A DNA stretch of 64,000 nucleotides from Sinonovacula constricta (lineage: Eukaryota > Mollusca > Bivalvia > Cardiida > Solecurtidae), in the NCBI GenBank assembly GCA_007844125.1, contig CM017568.1, positions 5,290,685 through 5,354,684 on the forward strand, read 5' to 3'. Of the stretch, positions 12,060 through 24,735 are shown one piece after another (the first letter of the stretch is position 1; every line of letters starts with the position of its first letter). A model generated the notes under the pieces. That model was not told where the DNA came from, did not search any database, and worked only from the letters and a program-made list of their open reading frames with translations. The position numbers and the translations under genes are program-made.

Positions 12060-13790
12060 ACCATTACAACACAAATTATAAATCTAATGAAATGACAAGG
12101 TATTGCAACATATATTAAACTTTAGATAAGCAGAAAACAAACATATTCAGATGGCATTCAAATGTAAAAGATACAATAAACTGACAAGAGACATGACAAA
12201 AATATATTAAACCCAATAGTTTCCACCTTGAAATGTATGGTATAGACTTACTGTGATGACAATTGGCACAGAGATGAAACAGCCAACTGTATTTAAACTA
12301 GACATGCAAGAAAACAAAGTCTAATCAGATCAGGTATAAAATATTGACATACATACAGATCTCCAATTAATCAATGGGAAAGGTGATAAACAGTGCTCAG
12401 CTAGATCTGTCAATCAAGCATGCCCTATTATATTGTTTATCCCCAAACACAACATGCTTTTGGCTGTCTATATAACTAATAAATATATTTTGAGATAGGT
12501 TACTCATAACTTATTCAGTCATGTTTAGCAAATTATCATGGAAAAAATACTGTGTTATATTTCTAAAGTATATCATTTCTGTTTTTTATTGCCAATATAC
12601 CATTGCTTTGTGATTGTAATCTACATCCAAGGCATTCTCAGAAGCTACCATAATCAGTCAATCAGTTCTGGGGATGTTTTTTTTGTGTGCTATTCTTTGA
12701 AGATTCCACCTTGTAGGCATATAACCCCTCTGTGCAGCACTTCGTAAGAATTTTCCTTACGGTTCTGCATTAAAGAATTTTTTTTCTTCTTAACAACAAT
12801 AACAACATGTATATTTCAAGTTTTTACACTTGAAGAAGGTCAAAAGGATATAACTCAAGTGTTTTTTACAAGACCTCTCATCAAAAACCAAACCAAGGCC
12901 ACCACACATCAGATGGTTACCTCAACTCTTCATACAATCACAATCAGTGAATCAACACAACATCTGACATTTAATGCTTCACACATCACACAGTCTGGCT
13001 TTTTATTAGATTTGTTGGATATGAAATGAACACTTTCCATGCTCCACCCAACTAGAGATTTTTTTATTGGTTGGTTAGCGATTTCTTTTCTATTTAATTG
13101 GACAATAAGAAAGTAGGCCTCCAACAAGTCTGTAAGGAATGCTGAGTCTACAAAGTTAATGTCTGCACAAGTTTCATTGTAGAAAACAGCAACATCCAGG
13201 TTTGAATAATTGATGGAGTACCCCCACTTCCAAATATGAATAAATCCACCCACGCACTGCAAGGCAGCTGGAAGACCTCACATGAAAGCATTTACCTAGA
13301 CTTGGGCAAATATTCACAAAAATAAGGGAATTGAAAATACTTCAATTTGAAGAGTCAGCAATGTACAAATACTAATGCGTGTGCACATTCAAGGCCTTGC
13401 GTTCATACAAAAAAGCCTCTATTCTACAGAATCATATCCATAACAACAGATCCACCTCTTCACACACATCTGGACACAAAAGATCCAATAAGCATTAAAC
13501 AGACAAAATCAAAGACAAATAGCATATTAATTGCATTGTTTTATTTGCACAACACCCAAAAGCCAAAGGCGTTATACAAGTAATATCCTAATGGATGAAA
13601 AATATAACATGACTGAATGAACTGTTATTGCAGAGGCTGCATCATAATGCCAATTGTACTTTATCTCAGGCTCAAATTTTGATAGTTTCTTGCATACAGG
13701 CTAATGTCTTATAATAATTCTTAATAATTTTTATATCATTAATCAGGACATCTAGCTTTTTCAATATGAATAATCAGAAAATATAGTAGT
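12060..13790. other. Intron next to the WW2 exon; no exon supported
   Basis: AT-rich sequence. A 110-codon minus frame at 12930-13262 begins in SINE-like sequence ('cagctggaagacctcacatg' on plus near 13265) and has no recognisable domain, so I leave it out as coding. Confidence 0.5.
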
Positions 13791-14105
13791 TACATTTCAC
13801 ATACCCAAAAATATAGCTTTTCTATCTCACCAACTAGGATTTATTTTTCCAATATGGCCCACCAGGATACATAGCATTTTCTAAATCACCTACCAGGTTG
13901 AGTTTTTTTCTATATTACCTACCAGGACAGACAGCTTTTCTATATTACCTACCAGGACAGACAGCTTTTCTATATTACCTACCAGGACAGACAGCTTTTC
14001 TATATCACCAACCAGCATTGATAGCTGCTTTATATCACCTACATGAAAGATAGCTTTTTATATTTTATGAACCAAGCTAGATAACTCTTTTTCATCCCTA
14101 ACAAG
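13790..14105. repeat. 30-bp minisatellite 'accaggacagacagcttttc', about 10 degenerate copies
   Basis: Three near-perfect units run from about 13911 to 14010 ('ctaccaggacagacagcttt' + 'tctatattac'), flanked on both sides by degenerate units such as 'caccaaccagcattgatagc' and 'accaactaggatttattttt'. Confidence 0.85.
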
Positions 14106-14524
14106 GACATACAACATTTTTGTCTATAACCGTCAAAAGAATATAAAGCACTTTTTATTTTGTATCACCATCATGCACGGATAGGTTGTTTACAAATCAC
14201 ATAACAATTCAGTGATGTCATGTTACACACAAGTATCACTGTTATGTCAAGTACATAAAGAGTAGGAAAGAGTTGTGATGAGCTTTGTCATGGTGAAACA
14301 AAACCTTAAAGGTGAATTCAAAACTCATTCTCAAAGATGTGAATCAAATCTTTTCAATAATGCATGTATACATATTGAGAGAGAGAACAGAGGACCATCC
14401 GAGTCTGGCACTCAGAGTTTGTGAGCTTGTGCACTGGTTAAAGGAAACATAACATTGAGATTAAGTCTAAGACAATTCTCAACGATCCAATTGGTTAGAT
14501 GTAAAGACAAAAAGAAGTTTATAA

Positions 14525-14815
14525 TACATATATGTGGGATGGGATTTGCCGGTATTTTTGCAGTTACTGTGCAGCAACATTTCTATCATTATAGCCAAAG
14601 GCACTTATGAGGTGGCCAGGGACTGAATACAGCTGGTCCATTATACTGACACCTACAAATCAGGCATAATGTTGTCCCTTTAGCCCCAAGCGTTAGGATG
14701 CCACTACTAACAATTTTAAAGCCTTTGGTTTAACCCGGCTGGGGTTTGAACCCGTGACCTCCCAATTCACAAGCCAACACACTACCAATTGAGATATTAC
14801 GACCGGTTACATATA
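14525..14815 (-). mobile_element. tRNA-derived SINE with intact-looking A and B boxes
   Basis: On the minus strand the head reads 'ccggtcgtaatatctcaatt' + 'ggtagtgtgttggc', then 'gggttcaaacccc', that is, A-box-like and B-box promoter motifs of a tRNA-like head. The body ends near 14530 in 'accggcaaatcccatccc', shared with 44230-44390. It is not a tRNA gene: the cloverleaf is degenerate and a SINE body follows. Confidence 0.7.
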
Positions 14816-14844
14816 TGTACCCTAGCGGCAGTTTTTTACCAACA

Positions 14845-15505
14845 GACCCTAAAACAAAATCATGCTTAAGGCCACTAGAACCTTGACCTTTATGCCACTG
14901 ACCCCAAAACAAAATCATGCTCAAGGCCACTAGAACCTTGACCTTTATGCCACTGTCCCCAAAACAAAATCATGCTAAAGGCCACTAGAACCTTGACCTT
15001 TATGCCACTGACCCCAAAACAAAATCATGCTCAAGGCCACTAGAACCTTGACCTTTATGCCACTGTCCCCAAAACAAAATCATGCTAAAGGCTACTATAA
15101 CCTTGAACTTTATGCCACTGTCCCCAAAACAAAATCATGCTCAAGGCCACTAGAACCTTGACCTTTATGCCACTGACCCCAAAACAAAATCATGCTCAAG
15201 GCCACTAGAACCTTGACCTTTATGCCACTGTCCCCAAAACAAAATCATGCTAAAGGCTACTATAACCTTGATCTTTATGCCACTGTCCCCAAAACAAAAT
15301 CATGCTAAAGGCTACTATAACCTTGATCTTTATGCCACTGTCCCCAAAACAAAATCATGCTCAAGGCCACTAGAACCTTGACCTTTATGCCACTGACCCA
15401 AAAACAAAATCATGCTCAAGGCCACTTGAACCTTGACCTTTATGCCACTGACCCCAAAACAAAATCATGCTCAAGGCTATTAGAACCTTGACATTTATGC
15501 CATTG
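14845..15505. repeat. 55-bp minisatellite, 12 copies
   Basis: The unit 'accccaaaacaaaatcatgc' + 'tcaaggccactagaaccttg' + 'acctttatgccactg' repeats every 55 bp, with alternating 'actgacccc/actgtcccc' and 'ctcaaggcc/ctaaaggct' variants. The right end decays at 'cattgatgcc'. Confidence 0.95.
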
Positions 15506-15509
15506 ATGC

Positions 15510-17255
15510 CATTTGGGTTTATTTACTCATTAGGACCAAAGACCAAGTAAGTTTGAAGATTATGGACTCTTGCATTCTCTTAATATTGTTCGAAAACTAA
15601 AATCATGTTCAAATTTGCTGTAACCTTGGCCTTTGCACAACTGACTTCTCAATAAATGGCAACCATCTATGGCGACTATCTACTTATCATGACTCTCTAC
15701 CAAGTTCAAGAATTGCGTGTTTTTGTGTTCTCAAGATAATGACCTGAAAAATTAAGCAGTGGATGACCAACAGACAACTGCAAAACATTAAGGGTTACAG
15801 TGGTCCTGGGGCCATAGTTAAAATCAAACTAATTAGATGTTTGAAAATTCTCTTAGGCTCAAGACTACAAAAGCTAGGGGTACAGATATAATCCTGTGCT
15901 GGCAAAATGTTGATAAGAAGAAAACTATCCTAAACATAATCAGGGCTTTTAGAGAAAACATGTCCAAGATATGAAATGATTCAAGGTCACTAACCTGGTA
16001 GCTTAGAAAGAGTTCATTGTCTGAGTATAAATATTATTCCTAGGGAAATCTTATACAGCTTTTGAACTATCCCATAAACACTAGCTTAACACAGTGTTTC
16101 CGAGTATTTGACTGAGATATATCCATATGCATTGATGGAATTTCAAGGGGAAAAAAATCAGCAAGAATTACTTCCAAAACCTGAGATAGATCACTGCTTG
16201 ATGCATACAGTAAGATACACTGTTTCATACTCCTAAGATACTGTTGCTATGCTTCACATGCAATTAATATGTTTCCTGATTGGTCAGACAAAATTAGTTA
16301 AAAAGAAACATTTTTAGGGAAAATTGAATCAATGTGAGTAGCATCATAAAAATTAGAGGGCGCTGTCTGATCAGGACATGTATTATTTGCTGCAGTCTCT
16401 ATTATTATGTGCTGTAAGCTGTACAGTTTGTTTGAGCCCTTTGCTTGCTATGCTTTGTAAAAAAAAAAAACATGCTAAATTGTCAGGTTTTTTGCTTTAA
16501 TATAATTTAAGTTAATATGTCAGAGTTGATATACTTATAAACTGAGACTAAGCAGTAAACAGCATAGATCCTGATCAGGTAGCTCCTAGCCTAAATGTTA
16601 TAAATACTTGCATAGCAGGCTAAGAGATAAGCAATTAACTAAGAATTTAAGACAGGTATTAACAAATTTAGAACAATCCTGATCAAGCCTATTCATTTAT
16701 AACAAAACAACATAATTTCTTACATTTCCCACTTCGAGTTTGCATAGATTGGCAAGCTAGAAGGCATTAGCCCATGATTGAGCTTGTTGCCAGATAGCCT
16801 GAATTTTATGAGTTACATTAAATATTGCTAAAACTGCTCTGAGGTGCTCTTCAATATTTTTGATAATTGTGGTATGTGGTATATCATGATAATAGTCACA
16901 CTTAACTGACAAGTTTATGGGGCAATTTGCAGCTGTTTTTGCTGATGGCTATATTATAATACATAATTAACTGCACTGATGGTTGTACAAAATTTTCTCT
17001 CAAGTGCTCTTCATTATATTTGTTAATTTAGGTGTATGATTTCTCAAGTAAACAGTCACTCTCAATTGGCATATTTATGGGGCAGCTTTTAGGGTTGTTT
17101 TTTTTGTATCACAATACCCTATCTCTGTCAAAGGAAAACATGTTCTGCACTTGCCAAGTTGAAGAGTCACAGGCAGTTGAATGCCAGAATTCAATCAAGA
17201 CATAAAGATAACAAATTAGTGCTGAGAAATTATATTTTTTACATTGATGCTGCTG
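15510..17255. other. Intron; one interspersed repeat copy
   Basis: A 'gatcagacagctcccag' family copy lies at about 16555-16690 ('agcatagatcctgatcaggt', 'gcatagcaggctaagagata'), with a possible fragment at 16365-16430. The rest is unremarkable AT-rich sequence. Confidence 0.5.
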
Positions 17256-18474
17256 ATGAAGATGATGACAATTGATAGTAGGATTACAATGATGATGATA
17301 ATTGATAGTAGGATTACAATGATGATGATAATTGATAGTAGGATTACAATGATGATGATAATTGATAGTAGGATTACAATGATGATGATAATTGATAGTA
17401 GGATTACAATGATGATGATAATTGATAGTAGGATAACAATGATGATGATAATTGATAGCAGGATTACAATGATGATGATAATTGATAGTAGGATTACAAT
17501 GATGATGATAAGTGATAGTAGGATAACAATGATGATGATAATTGATAGCAGGATTACAATGATAATGATAAGTGATAGTAGGATTACAATGATGACGATA
17601 ATTGATAGTAGGATTACAATGATGATGATAATTGATAGTAGGATAACAATGATGATGATAATTGATAGCAGGATTACAATGATGATGATAATTGATAGTA
17701 GGATTACAATGATGATGATAATTGATAGTAGGATAACAATGATGATGATAATTGATAGCAGGATTACAATGATGATAATTGATAGTAGGATTACAATGAT
17801 GATGATAATTGATAGTAGGATTACAATGATGATGATAAGTGATAGCAGGATTACAATGATAATGATAAGTGATAGCAGGATTACAATGATGATGATAATT
17901 GATAGTAGGATAACAATGATGATGATAATTGATAGTAGGATAACAATGATGATGATAATTGATAGCAGGATTACAATGATGATGATAATTGATAGTAGGA
18001 TTACAATGATGATGATAATTGATAGCAGGATAACAATGATGATGATAATTGATAGCAGGATTACAATGATGATGATAATTGATAGTAGGATTACAATGAT
18101 GATGATAATTGATAGCAGGATTACAATGATGATGATAATTGATAGTAGGATAACAATGATAATGATAATTGATAGCAGGATTACAATGATGATGATAATT
18201 GATAGTAGGATAACAATGATAATGATAATTGATAGTAGGATTACAATGATAATGATAATTGATAGCAGGATTACAATGATGATGATAATTGATAGCAGGA
18301 TTACAATGATGATGATAATTGATTGTAGGATAACAATGATAATGATAATTGATAGTAGGATTACAATGATGATGATAATTGATAGCAGGATTACAATGAT
18401 GATGATAATTGATAGCAGGATTACAATGATGATGATAATTGATAGTAGGATAACAATGATGATGATATTGATAA
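17256..18474. repeat. 30-bp GAT-rich minisatellite, about 40 copies
   Basis: The unit 'gatgatgataattgatagta' + 'ggattacaat' is extremely regular at 30 bp, with one 27-bp unit near 17770. Variation is limited to a few positions (gatagTa/gatagCa, ggatTa/ggatAa, aAtt/aGtg, gatGatg/gatAatg). Because 30 is a multiple of three it stays open on plus as a 10-residue repeat (MMMIIDSRIT) and in two minus frames (NYHHHCNPTI, IIIIIVILLS). There is no start context, splice site or non-repeat domain to support expression. Confidence 0.97.
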
Positions 18475-21400
18475 TGAAGTAAATGCTGCTGCTGATTCTT
18501 GAGTAAGCAGCTAGATCCCATGACAGCAATTCACAATGAACCAGATATATATTTAGTCCGACAGCAAATGGCTCCAGGATTATTCAACAGCAATTATGAC
18601 ATGTTCTCATAATTACATTTAATACCTGCATCTCCTCCTTAAGAAATGAAAGTCATAGCCTTTTAGATTTTGTATTTTATTCTCCGTACAACATCTGGAC
18701 GCAGTTCTACATGTAATAAAACCCTTCATATAATTACTTTACTAGAAGCCCTATTGCCCAACCATGTCTCCACTCCCCCTTATACAATGTCTATACGCTT
18801 TCTCAGTTGCCATTTCTAGGACTGTTTTTTGCATTACTCCTTATCATGTCATATTTCTTAATAACCAATAATAAATTCTGAGTTTCTTGCTTAGTTGTCA
18901 CACATAGATAATAACTCTTATCAATAAGAATGGGCAACAAATAGTGAATATTCTTATTAGACAGCTTCCAGTAAAACCTGGCGGATCAGGTTCTACTCTG
19001 TTTGCCTTTACCTGAACAAATTGTGCCTGGCAGGCTAAGAGCTAAGATCAGGAAAAATTATAAACTGCAGACCTGCTCTAGCTGCCATACTGCTCAACAG
19101 GGATCCATGCTGATTATTTATTTCAAATGTGATTTCAAAACACAGGTGTACAAGCCATTTTCCAGGTAAATGCTTTGTAAGGTTTTTGTTTTTTTCTTCA
19201 ATTTTTTTAAGATTATAGATGTCTGTTCAAAGTATGAATCTTCATCTGTGAGAGATGAATATCTATTGTTGAGTTTCTTTTAGTTAAACAAATAAGAATA
19301 AAAAAATAATAAAAAAAATACAGGTTTACAAAAAAATTTTGGAAAGGAAAATGTCAGACAGTTTCAGAGTGACATGATATGCATTATGTTATCATTTAAA
19401 TGAAAGGTCTATCTGAAGATTTGTTTTTTTTTTAATTATTTGCTAGTTGGGCAATTGATATAAAATGTTTTTTTTGTATCAAGATCAAATAATAAAGTTA
19501 CATTAATTAATTGGATCTGTGTTTCTATGCAACCAAATTAATTGACTTGTTAGGCAGACAATTAAAACTTAGTGCAAATGGATTCCGTAAATTGATTGTT
19601 GATTGGATTGTTTTTGTCAAAAGGCTTCTCAGGTAGAAAAATATTTTGTTTGTTTGGGAGCTTAGTTTTGGGTACTGGTTGTTGGTTTTCAGCCAAGACC
19701 ATCAGGCAAGAATTAAACTTAACTGTACATGAAAATGATGTAAGAATTTAAATAATTATACCTATTGTGTGGGCAGTAACAACTCTATCATCTTCTTATA
19801 CTGACATGCAAAGCTGCCTGAACATTTTGCTAGATTTGGCAGCAAATAGGGTAGTTCCTGCTCTGACAGCTCCCAGCATAGGGAGCTAGCTGGGCTGGGT
19901 CTTCACTCTTAGTCTAATCAATGGTGCTCTTTGGGCAAATAGTAAATTATTGGTTGGTTAATTGGTTGATTGGTTAGGTAGAGTGTATGGAAGCTGGTAG
20001 TAGAGAAGTGTGGGTGACTGTCCAGAAAATGAGCTATGATATAGTTTAAGATTTAATACAAGTGCAGATAGGCAGTTTTTTGTTTATACAGTTGAATGTG
20101 GATTAGGTTGAGATACATTTTAATGACTAAGCATAGTTCAGCTGTTTGTTTTAGTATCCAGGGTTGGATGCTGGTGGTACTTGAGCCTGGGAAAACTACT
20201 GGAAGAGGAAGTGGAGTGTAACAATGGACTGTCCTATCAGGGTGTAGCATCAGCTGGATGATGCTGATGATGCTGATTGCAGCAGCTCCCAGCCATTGAT
20301 TGCAGCCAGCCTTCGTATCCGAGAGATGGGTTTGCCAGACAACGGCTGCTTGGATGCTTGAGGATAACTAGATAAATCTCCAAGATTGAACATCATCTCA
20401 CACTAAGGGAACATCATCACTAATCTTCGCCAGCCTTCTGATACTATACCTGCAGAACTATGCATTCAGATTTGATGGTGTAAAGGTCAAATGTTACAGC
20501 AAGGCCAATAGCAGGTGGCAGGATGTGCACATACATTTAAATTCCAATCAATGGATTAGAGGTTGCATAACTTTATCAATTTAGAACTCAACCATAATTT
20601 AAAGGTTATTAAAGTGTAACACTTTGATGAACAGAAATTCAGCACACTTTTTAATGTAAATTAACAAATATATTACTTTATTTTACACACCAACATGATG
20701 ATGGTCATTATACTTATCTAGTTATTGCTTTCAGACAAAGACACACCTATGAAGAACCATCCACACATAGAAGCCAGCATGAATTATCTGGATAAAACCG
20801 ATGTTTCAAATACTATTTATACAAGTGTTATTCTGTTTCTGTGTCTTTCAGCTCTTTTTCTTTAAGTTTTCTAAGTATTCATTTTTTATGTTAATTTTAT
20901 GACAAGGATCTTCGCCTGTTTACCAGGACTTTTGTGTGAAAGGTCAATTTATATCTTAACACTTTTAAATCCTGTTTTTGCACAACAATCATTTCAAACC
21001 AAAACAGTTTACACCCTTTGGGCTTTTGAACTGAACAAAGATTGCTTGCATCAAAGTTTTCATTGGCAGTGAGAAGAAAATTACTTAATTTGATTGCATG
21101 ATGGATTAATTGGGGAAGTTTAATGATTTTTTTCTTTGATCTGGTTCTTGTTAAATGTTTTACCACCATCCTTGCTGCCTAACCCTCCTAAATGGTCATA
21201 CTTAACTGGATTTTCTTCTTGGCTTAAAATACTCCACGCCTAGGTTCTAAGACATTATTCTGTTCTGGAATCGTTGCGGCAAATGGTGCATATCCTGATC
21301 CGACAGCTCCCTGCTAAAGCTAGCTGATGTAGATTTACACTATTAACCTGGGTCTTGTCAATTCATTACCATCAGAAAGTTACATCTTTATGCAGAAGAC

Positions 21401-21824
21401 AATAGGATACATTCTGGAGCCATGGCAGAAAACGATGTAGATTTTGATCAAATAGCTCTGGATCTCTACTATTTACCTTGACATGATCAACTCATGCTCC
21501 TAACAGGCAAAGGGTTAAATTGCTACATATGGTTCATATCTACCCATACAACTGATTTCATTTTTGCAATTAAGAGGTGTTTTTAATGAGGCGGTGTAAA
21601 TTGTTTACTGCCTCATGGTAGATGTTTGATTGTCGGTGTGGGGCAATACAGGTCAGGCTCATCTCATGAACATGTTTGTGCAGTTAACCTTGAGGAGTTA
21701 AGTTATGTAAGTATCAAGCAATATCTGCTGAAAGAAAGCTTTCTGGCTCTGGCTAGCATCTGCATGTCAGGATGGCAGTAAATATGTGATTCTTTCTAAT
21801 TATGAGTAGAACATAATTATTGTG
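18475..21824. other. Intron with several 'gatcagacagctcccag' family copies
   Basis: Copies in plus orientation lie at about 18960-19050, 19800-19925 ('gctagatttggcagcaaata' ... 'gctcccagcatagggagcta'), 21260-21360 and 21405-21520. A GAT/GCT-rich stretch lies at 20255-20300. No exon is supported; the 90-codon minus frame at 20897-21169 has no recognisable feature. Confidence 0.5.
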
Positions 21825-22085
21825 ATGTTATTATGATGATGATTGTTATTATTATCATCATCATCATAACTACCATCATCAGTATTATGACAATGCTGAT
21901 TGCCATTATCACCATAATCATCATCATCATCATAATCATCATCACCATAAGCATCATCATCATCAGTATCAATACTCATATCATCATGATTATCATCATA
22001 AATATCATCATAATCAGCATCATCACCACCATTATCTTCAATGTCATCATCATCAAAATCTTTCTCCTCCTCCTCATCATTAGTG
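21825..22085. repeat. ATC/CAT trinucleotide microsatellite, imperfect
   Basis: About 260 bp of atc/cat/att triplets on plus, opening with gatgatgatt. The plus-strand frame it creates (Met/Ile-rich) is a simple-repeat artefact. Confidence 0.95.
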
Positions 22086-22404
22086 TTTTCATGACACAGT
22101 CAGCACAACATATATTTAAGCTATATCCATATAAATAAGTCTTATTACCTGACATAATGATGTTACTTTATGAACATATGTAGTTAGCTAGCTCCGGGCT
22201 CATCTCATATTCAGCTTGCTACATTTGTTAATAACATTTACACATTCATTTTCTTATAACTTCCGACAAAGGTGGCGACACATATTTCTGGAGTCTGAAG
22301 CAAACTATGTAGATACAGATCAGATGTCTCCCAGCTGCACTTTTGGCCTAAGCCAGGTTAAGCAAGCTTGCTAGATTTGTTAAAAATGCTGACTCATTCT
22401 TATT

Positions 22405-22570
22405 CATTGTTTTAATGTGACATGCAAAGGTACCTAGACAAATTGCTAACAGATTCAGCAGCAAATAGTACAGATCATGATCAGACATCTCACAGCAGTC
22501 AACTGGCTGATCTTGATCTAGACTGTTTGCCAAAATTATATAAATACACGCTTAGCAAGCTAAGGGTTAA
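22405..22570 (+). repeat. Full-looking copy of the 'gatcagacagctcccag' family
   Basis: Landmarks in order: 'gacatgcaaaggtacctaga', 'gattcagcagcaaatagtac', 'agatcatgatcagacatctc', 'ggctgatcttgatctagact', 'gtttgccaaaattatataaa', 'gcttagcaagctaagggtta'. It is useful as a reference copy. A partial copy is at 23045-23130. Confidence 0.65.
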
Positions 22571-23221
22571 CAAAGTCTTAATATCCCACAGTCGACATTA
22601 ATGAGTTTTCCTTAATCTAGTTTTTTTTGCTAAGTGCTGAGAAAGTAACTTCTACTGTATACTTTAAGCAAAGAAAACAGATTTTATCCACCTTTACTGT
22701 AATGTTATGCAATAATGGTTTCTCTGGCACGTTTCCCCCCACTTTCTGATTAAAATTGCAGGTACAGGTTACATATGATAGCATAATGCATAGTGTGAGA
22801 AGTTTCCCTACAGAGATACTTGTTAGTAATGCTAATCATTCTAAGCATATATAAGCTTAATGCAAAAAAAAAGAAAAGAGTGATTTAATAGGATCAAAGA
22901 AGTAGTGCATGAGAATTCACTTGTAAAAGATGAGAGATGCAAGCAAACAAGAAGGGGCAAACAAAATTATGTCTGTGATAAAAGTTGAAGGAACTTAAAG
23001 CAAGGTAGTTTTTTAAATGTTTCAGATGAATGTATGGATAAATGCTAACCTTAAACTTACAAATTTACCTAGCCTACGCAAACAGCGTAGATTCAGATCA
23101 GCCAGCTCCTGCAGCAATATATTTTTGGAGCTATGCTCATAGTGGTTTGAGAACAACGTAAATTATTATAATCTAGAAACAAATCTAACAGTTTTTACAT
23201 GTTGTTTTCCACCAATAATTA

Positions 23222-24733
23222 CTGTATTTCTTCAGCCATAAGTCTTCTTCACTCATAAGTAGAGGTGGAGGTCATAGGCCGATATGGCCAGGTTTTATTT
23301 CGACCCCACCGTAAGTCAAAATGTTTTTTCATGTATTGAGATATCATATTGAATTCATCACTCTAACACTTTTGGTAAGTATTATACCACAAACTTCAGG
23401 TTTACAATTATTTGAGACTTTTTATATGTACTGTTTTTGTTTATGTTTTTTTTTTAAATACATCCCAGCAACCTATTATGAAAATTATTGTGACAACCAA
23501 CTATTTGGTAGACTAAGACCCCAGACAAATGTCTGGCAAACCACGGGTGCCCTGCAAGTCAGCTAAAAGACCTTCCCACATTAAGTCCATCGCTCCGACT
23601 GGGGCTCGAGCCGACATGGTAAGAGGATAAGCAGTCAGAGGAGTTACAAATTGGCGACAATACCACTACGCACCAGGTGCTCCTATATGAATTGGTAACA
23701 GGGATTACACAATCGACCATTTATGTCAAATATTATCATGCGCTTACGATTATGCCAAATTTATTTCCGATCGATAAAGGAATGCCAGCCTATATGACCA
23801 ATCAAGAATGGAGGAAAACACAGATGGCAACGTCCATGTAAAAGACATTAAAAGAAAGGAATCTAGGTAAACTGAGCATTGATGCTTATGAGTAAACATG
23901 TGAACAGAGCGGGAAAGTCAGGTAAATACAAGCTAGACTGTTGCTATACTCAGATTAGTAAAATCTCAACAGTGGATCATGTAATATTTGGTCGAATAAG
24001 CAGTTTGAAGTGTTGTCACTTGTACTCGCAACCATTTTCATTTCAATACTGATTGCCTATAAATATTATGTGACTTTGTTCCATGTGACTGAAATTCCGT
24101 GTTGTTTACTTATATATATATACTGAGCAGCCAGTGAAATGGTCTATTATTAGAATTTTCAGCAAACTTTACACCTCTGAGCTTGAAGCTATTGTCATAT
24201 GAAATATATTATAATTCTGACATTTTTTGACAGCGGTGTTACGTAAACAATAAACCAGCGTTAACTTATATCATATGCTGAATTTAATTAAAGTGACATA
24301 ATCGCTTAGCCAATCAAATCTCGAATGCAGATAAATCATTATGAATGGTAGATAAGTTACTCTCATACAGTTACTATAGATTACTGCAAACTGTCATTTG
24401 TGCCGTATAATCTTGTGCACTGTATCAAACTCATCCCCTCTTCCTTGATATCTCGCATCATGCAACACTTGGTGACACAGATCAAAGAATTTTATGTCCT
24501 GCTGACTTCGATGTACTTGCGTTTGTGAGGTCAACACCTGCTGTGAGGTCAACACCTGCTAATTTCACTTGCTACACATGAAACTGACACATTTAAAGCT
24601 GTTAGCCAGTACACATCTGAGTGATAATTTCGGATTAAAGACAACGACTTTGAACACAATGATTATGTTTTGATATGTAAAAATGTTAGTACAGTGACAT
24701 TCTTTTAGTCAACTTATGGCTGGGGAAATACGG
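23222..24733. mobile_element. TIR element flanked by TA (about 1.5 kb), non-autonomous
   Basis: The left end 'ctgtatttcttcagccataa' + 'gt' (23222-23243) is the inverse of the right end 'acttatggctggggaaatac' + 'gg' (24712-24733), matching at 19 of 22 positions. Both ends are bordered by TA (23220-23221, 24734-24735), as expected for Tc1/mariner-like insertion. No transposase frame is visible. A SINE lies inside. Confidence 0.6.
23500..23688 (-). mobile_element. tRNA-derived SINE inside the TIR element
   Basis: The minus strand reads head 'ggagcacctggtgcgtagtg' + 'gtattgtcgcc', B-box-like 'ggctcgagcccc', then 'gatggacttaatgtgggaag' + 'gtcttttagctgacttgcag', 'ctgggg' and tail. It belongs to the same family as 47180-47316. 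Confidence 0.7.
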
Positions 24734-24735
24734 TA

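Noticed and set aside
12930..13262. 110-codon minus frame as an additional ARHGAP39 exon
   Set aside because: It begins in SINE-like sequence, has no resemblance to the family, and the flanking exons already join in phase without it.
17109..18529. Long frames of poly-His/Asn, poly-Ile and MMMIIDSRIT as repeat proteins
   Set aside because: All are readings of the same 30-bp GAT-rich unit on both strands; no flanking coding sequence or expression signal.
21833..22138. Ile/Met-rich frame as a peptide gene
   Set aside because: It is an ATC microsatellite translation.
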